Of a stretch of 54,007 nt of DNA, positions 52,542 to 54,007 are shown piece after piece. The DNA is from Planctomycetota bacterium. GTDB lineage: Bacteria; Planctomycetota; Phycisphaerae; Phycisphaerales; SM1A02. The position numbers and the translations under genes are program-made. The stretch spans positions 1 to 54,007 of the forward strand of contig JAIOPG010000007.1 of the NCBI GenBank assembly GCA_021414025.1, in the 5' to 3' direction. Numbering within the stretch: the stretch's first letter is position 1; every line of letters begins with the position of its first letter. The notes under the pieces were generated by a model. The model was not told the DNA's origin. It searched no databases and saw only the letters and a list, made by a program, of their open reading frames with translations.

Positions 52542-52547
52542 AGCCTA
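52542..52547 (-). promoter_or_regulatory. Putative -10 element (TAGGCT) of the aminotransferase gene
   Basis: TAGGCT on the minus strand ends 6 bases before the ATG at 52535. Confidence 0.35.
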
Positions 52548-52606
52548 GCAGACTTTTGAAGATTTCCAGGCCCCTGGGCCCACGATCGTGTTTTGTACGG
52601 CTAACA

Positions 52607-52626
52607 TGCACCGAACAAAATGTGCA
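52607..52626. promoter_or_regulatory. Candidate operator upstream of the lexA region
   Basis: The inverted repeat TGCAC-N10-GTGCA encloses CGAACAAAAT. It lies between the divergent aminotransferase and the reading frame at 52690. It is a candidate LexA box by position only; it does not match the E. coli or Gram-positive consensus. Confidence 0.3.
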
Positions 52627-52689
52627 GAACCCCTAGTCCACATGCCGATGCATCTCCAACTGCTCAGTTCAATCAATTGGAGAAATCCC

Positions 52690-53391
52690 ATGACCCTTTC
52701 AAACTCCTCAGCATTGTCAGCCCCTCGATTCACGGCCTTTCAAAACTTCGGCCGGATCTTTCAGAGCGGGAATCCGCTTCATCGCGCCGCGGAATGCCGC
52801 GACTCCTCGGCTCGAAGCAAGTCCGCCAAGGTTCAATCCCAGGAAGCGAGCGAGCCACTCCTTCGCTTCGGTCCCGGGGGATCGTTCGTCACCAGCTACC
52901 ACCCCTTTCGCGGCGGGCTGATGGCGGTCGCCGGCGTGGCACCCCGCAGCCAGCGCTCCCTGGTTCGGGAATTCTCGGATTGGATGGAGCGACTGCTCGG
53001 GATTCGTCGATGGCGCTGGATCGATCGCTCCCCTTTCAATCACACGGTCCAGGAACCGACCCCATGCACTTCGTCTCCGTTGTCACCTTCGTCCGGCAGC
53101 GCCGCGCCTTCGCCTTGGCGGCATGGCCGCTGGTCTGCCCAACTTGCCCTGTCCAACACTCTTGCGAGGACTTCACACCATGTCCATGACACTGACCCCA
53201 CAACAAATCAAGATCTTCCGCCTCATACGCGACTGCAGGAACAGCAAGGGCTTTTCCCCGACCATGCAGGAAATCGCCAACGAACTCGGCGTCAGCAAGG
53301 TCACCGTCTTCGAGCATGTCGAAGCCCTGATCGAGAAAGGCGCGCTGATTCGCAAGCCCAACAAAGCTCGCTCTTTGGAGATTGCGGGTGA
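52690..53391 (+). CDS. Doubtful reading frame upstream of lexA
   Basis: An ATG with GGAG 7 bases upstream opens a frame whose first 125 or so codons have reasonable, GC-rich third positions and encode a basic, aromatic-containing protein (FGPGGSFVTSYHPFRGG, then GIRRWRWIDR). It then continues without a stop far into lexA in another frame, which cannot be real coding. Either the true 3' end is lost through a frameshift near 53060, or the whole frame is spurious. The position just before lexA recalls SOS cell-division inhibitors, but no similarity to SulA or YneA is visible. Confidence 0.35.
   Translation: MTLSNSSALSAPRFTAFQNFGRIFQSGNPLHRAAECRDSSARSKSAKVQSQEASEPLLRFGPGGSFVTSYHPFRGGLMAVAGVAPRSQRSLVREFSDWMERLLGIRRWRWIDRSPFNHTVQEPTPCTSSPLSPSSGSAAPSPWRHGRWSAQLALSNTLARTSHHVHDTDPTTNQDLPPHTRLQEQQGLFPDHAGNRQRTRRQQGHRLRACRSPDRERRADSQAQQSSLFGDCG
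53064..53189 (+). CDS. Small frame coupled to lexA
   Basis: A 41-codon frame with AGGA 9 bases upstream of its ATG encodes a Cys-rich peptide (WPLVCPTCPVQHSCEDF) and ends 10 bases inside lexA. It may be a leader peptide or the frameshifted end of the frame at 52690. Support is limited to the ribosome site, codon bias and overlap. Confidence 0.3.
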   Translation: MHFVSVVTFVRQRRAFALAAWPLVCPTCPVQHSCEDFTPCP

Positions 53392-53815
53392 CGCGGAGCT
53401 GCCGGGCGATCAGGCCTCCGACAACGAGCTTCCGCTGGTCGGCCGCATCGCCGCGGGACACCCGGTGGAGAAGTACGAGCAATCGGAGACGCTGCGGCTC
53501 GACAGCATTTTCGGAACGCGCCTGGGGCAGCGGGGAAATCTCTTCGCGCTGCAGGTGGACGGCATGAGCATGCGCGACGAGGGGATCCTGGACGGCGACT
53601 ATGTGATCGTGGAGCAGCGCAGCGTCGCCCGCAACGGCGAGCGCGTCGTCGCCCTCCTTCCCGAGGGCGAGACCACGTTGAAGACCTTCTTCAAGGAACG
53701 CGACGGCACCATTCGACTTCAGCCGGCCAATCCGGAATTCGAGCCGATCATCGTGAAGGAGTGCGTGATCCAGGGTGTGGTGATCGGCGTGCTTCGTCGC
53801 TACCAGCGCAACTGA
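53180..53815 (+). CDS. lexA: SOS repressor LexA
   Basis: LexA represses DNA-damage genes and cleaves itself when RecA is activated. The N-terminal winged helix (TPQQIKIFRLIRDCRNSKGF, PTMQEIANELGVSKVTVFEHV) is followed by the S24 peptidase domain. The cleavage site is Ala92-Gly93 (RIAAGHP), the nucleophile Ser130 (DGMSMRD) and the general base Lys168 (TTLKTF). The length is 211 residues. GAGGA about 10 bases upstream supports the ATG. Autoregulation is expected, but no clear operator overlaps the start. Confidence 0.95.
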   Translation: MSMTLTPQQIKIFRLIRDCRNSKGFSPTMQEIANELGVSKVTVFEHVEALIEKGALIRKPNKARSLEIAGDAELPGDQASDNELPLVGRIAAGHPVEKYEQSETLRLDSIFGTRLGQRGNLFALQVDGMSMRDEGILDGDYVIVEQRSVARNGERVVALLPEGETTLKTFFKERDGTIRLQPANPEFEPIIVKECVIQGVVIGVLRRYQRN

Positions 53816-53867
53816 ATCCGGGGCAGCGAGGGGATCGATGCCATCGACCGTCGCCGATGGCTGCTTG

Positions 53868-54007
53868 CTAAAGAGCTTCGACCAGATCCCGGGTCAGCTT
53901 CTCGGCGCGGGAAAGTGCCTGATCGGGCTCCCCCTGCCCCATCGACCGGACCAATGCGCTGCCCACGATCGCGGCGTCGGCGAAGCGGACCACGGCGCGC
54001 ACATGCT
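53868..54007 (-). CDS. trpA: Tryptophan synthase alpha chain (C-terminal end only)
   Basis: The last 45 codons of a minus-strand gene read VVRFADAAIVGSALVRSMG and then a helical end with LTRDLVEAL before TAG. The D-A-A-I-V-G-S-A-L-V pattern is the phosphate-binding loop of TrpA, which cleaves indole-3-glycerol phosphate. The gene runs off the right edge. Between it and lexA (53816-53867) only a weak dyad is seen. Confidence 0.75.
   Translation of the reverse strand, partial: HVRAVVRFADAAIVGSALVRSMGQGEPDQALSRAEKLTRDLVEAL

Overview
The window reads as a chromosomal segment of a GC-rich planctomycete, most likely of the Phycisphaerae lineage, carrying one roughly 9.8 kb integrated island. The lineage call rests on three things. 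There is a protein of the planctomycete/verrucomicrobial Minf_1886 type. There are three large secreted proteins built from CC-containing cysteine modules and lamin-tail-like domains that end in paired dockerin-like D-D-SGEVDGGDIG motifs. There are also prepilin-like and Lnt genes of planctomycete flavour. No species can be named from the sequence.

Left arm (1-32961). A minus-strand block runs thioredoxin-like protein, rpe, accD, lnt (fused in frame to a HEAT-repeat lipoprotein), a coiled-coil membrane protein, a small membrane protein, mreB and mreC (cut by the window edge). It couples lipid, lipoprotein and cell-shape functions. pgk and miaA diverge from a short intergenic region; topA follows. 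Next come a nucleoside-type MFS transporter, ispG overlapping a prepilin-like gene, an FHA-GAF-PP2C phosphatase overlapping an ExbB/TolQ homologue, and ispA-dxs-ffh (two isoprenoid precursor genes and SRP54). An AI-2E-family permease, the Minf_1886 protein, an amidohydrolase, an OmpA-type lipoprotein, the first large surface protein and an MlaE permease complete this arm.

Island (33043-42891). The element sits in a tRNA-Gly(TCC) gene. A 41-bp direct repeat, which covers the tRNA 5' half through the anticodon, flanks it. Cargo: a KAP-like P-loop NTPase, a probable PD-(D/E)xK nuclease, a small HTH protein, and a translationally coupled pair (two-TM DUF5919-like protein plus a Nudix-B12-binding-radical SAM fusion). 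An excisionase-like HTH protein and a tyrosine integrase, driven by a perfect consensus promoter, lie at the right end. The integrase reading frame runs through the attachment repeat. In the integrated state it reads on through the tRNA gene. In an excised circle it would instead join, in frame, a 65-codon 3' segment now stranded at the left end. The island also carries its own promoter for the restored tRNA.

Right arm (42925-54007). A small lipoprotein, an EEP-fold exported protein coupled to a chagasin-like (I42) lipoprotein, two more cysteine-module/dockerin-like secreted proteins, an AMP-dependent ligase, a SPOR lipoprotein, a group II truncated globin, a class V aminotransferase, lexA and the end of trpA.

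A recurring signal across the window is a TANNNT hexamer ending 6-9 bases before an ATG that has no Shine-Dalgarno sequence. This suggests that many genes here are transcribed as leaderless mRNAs.
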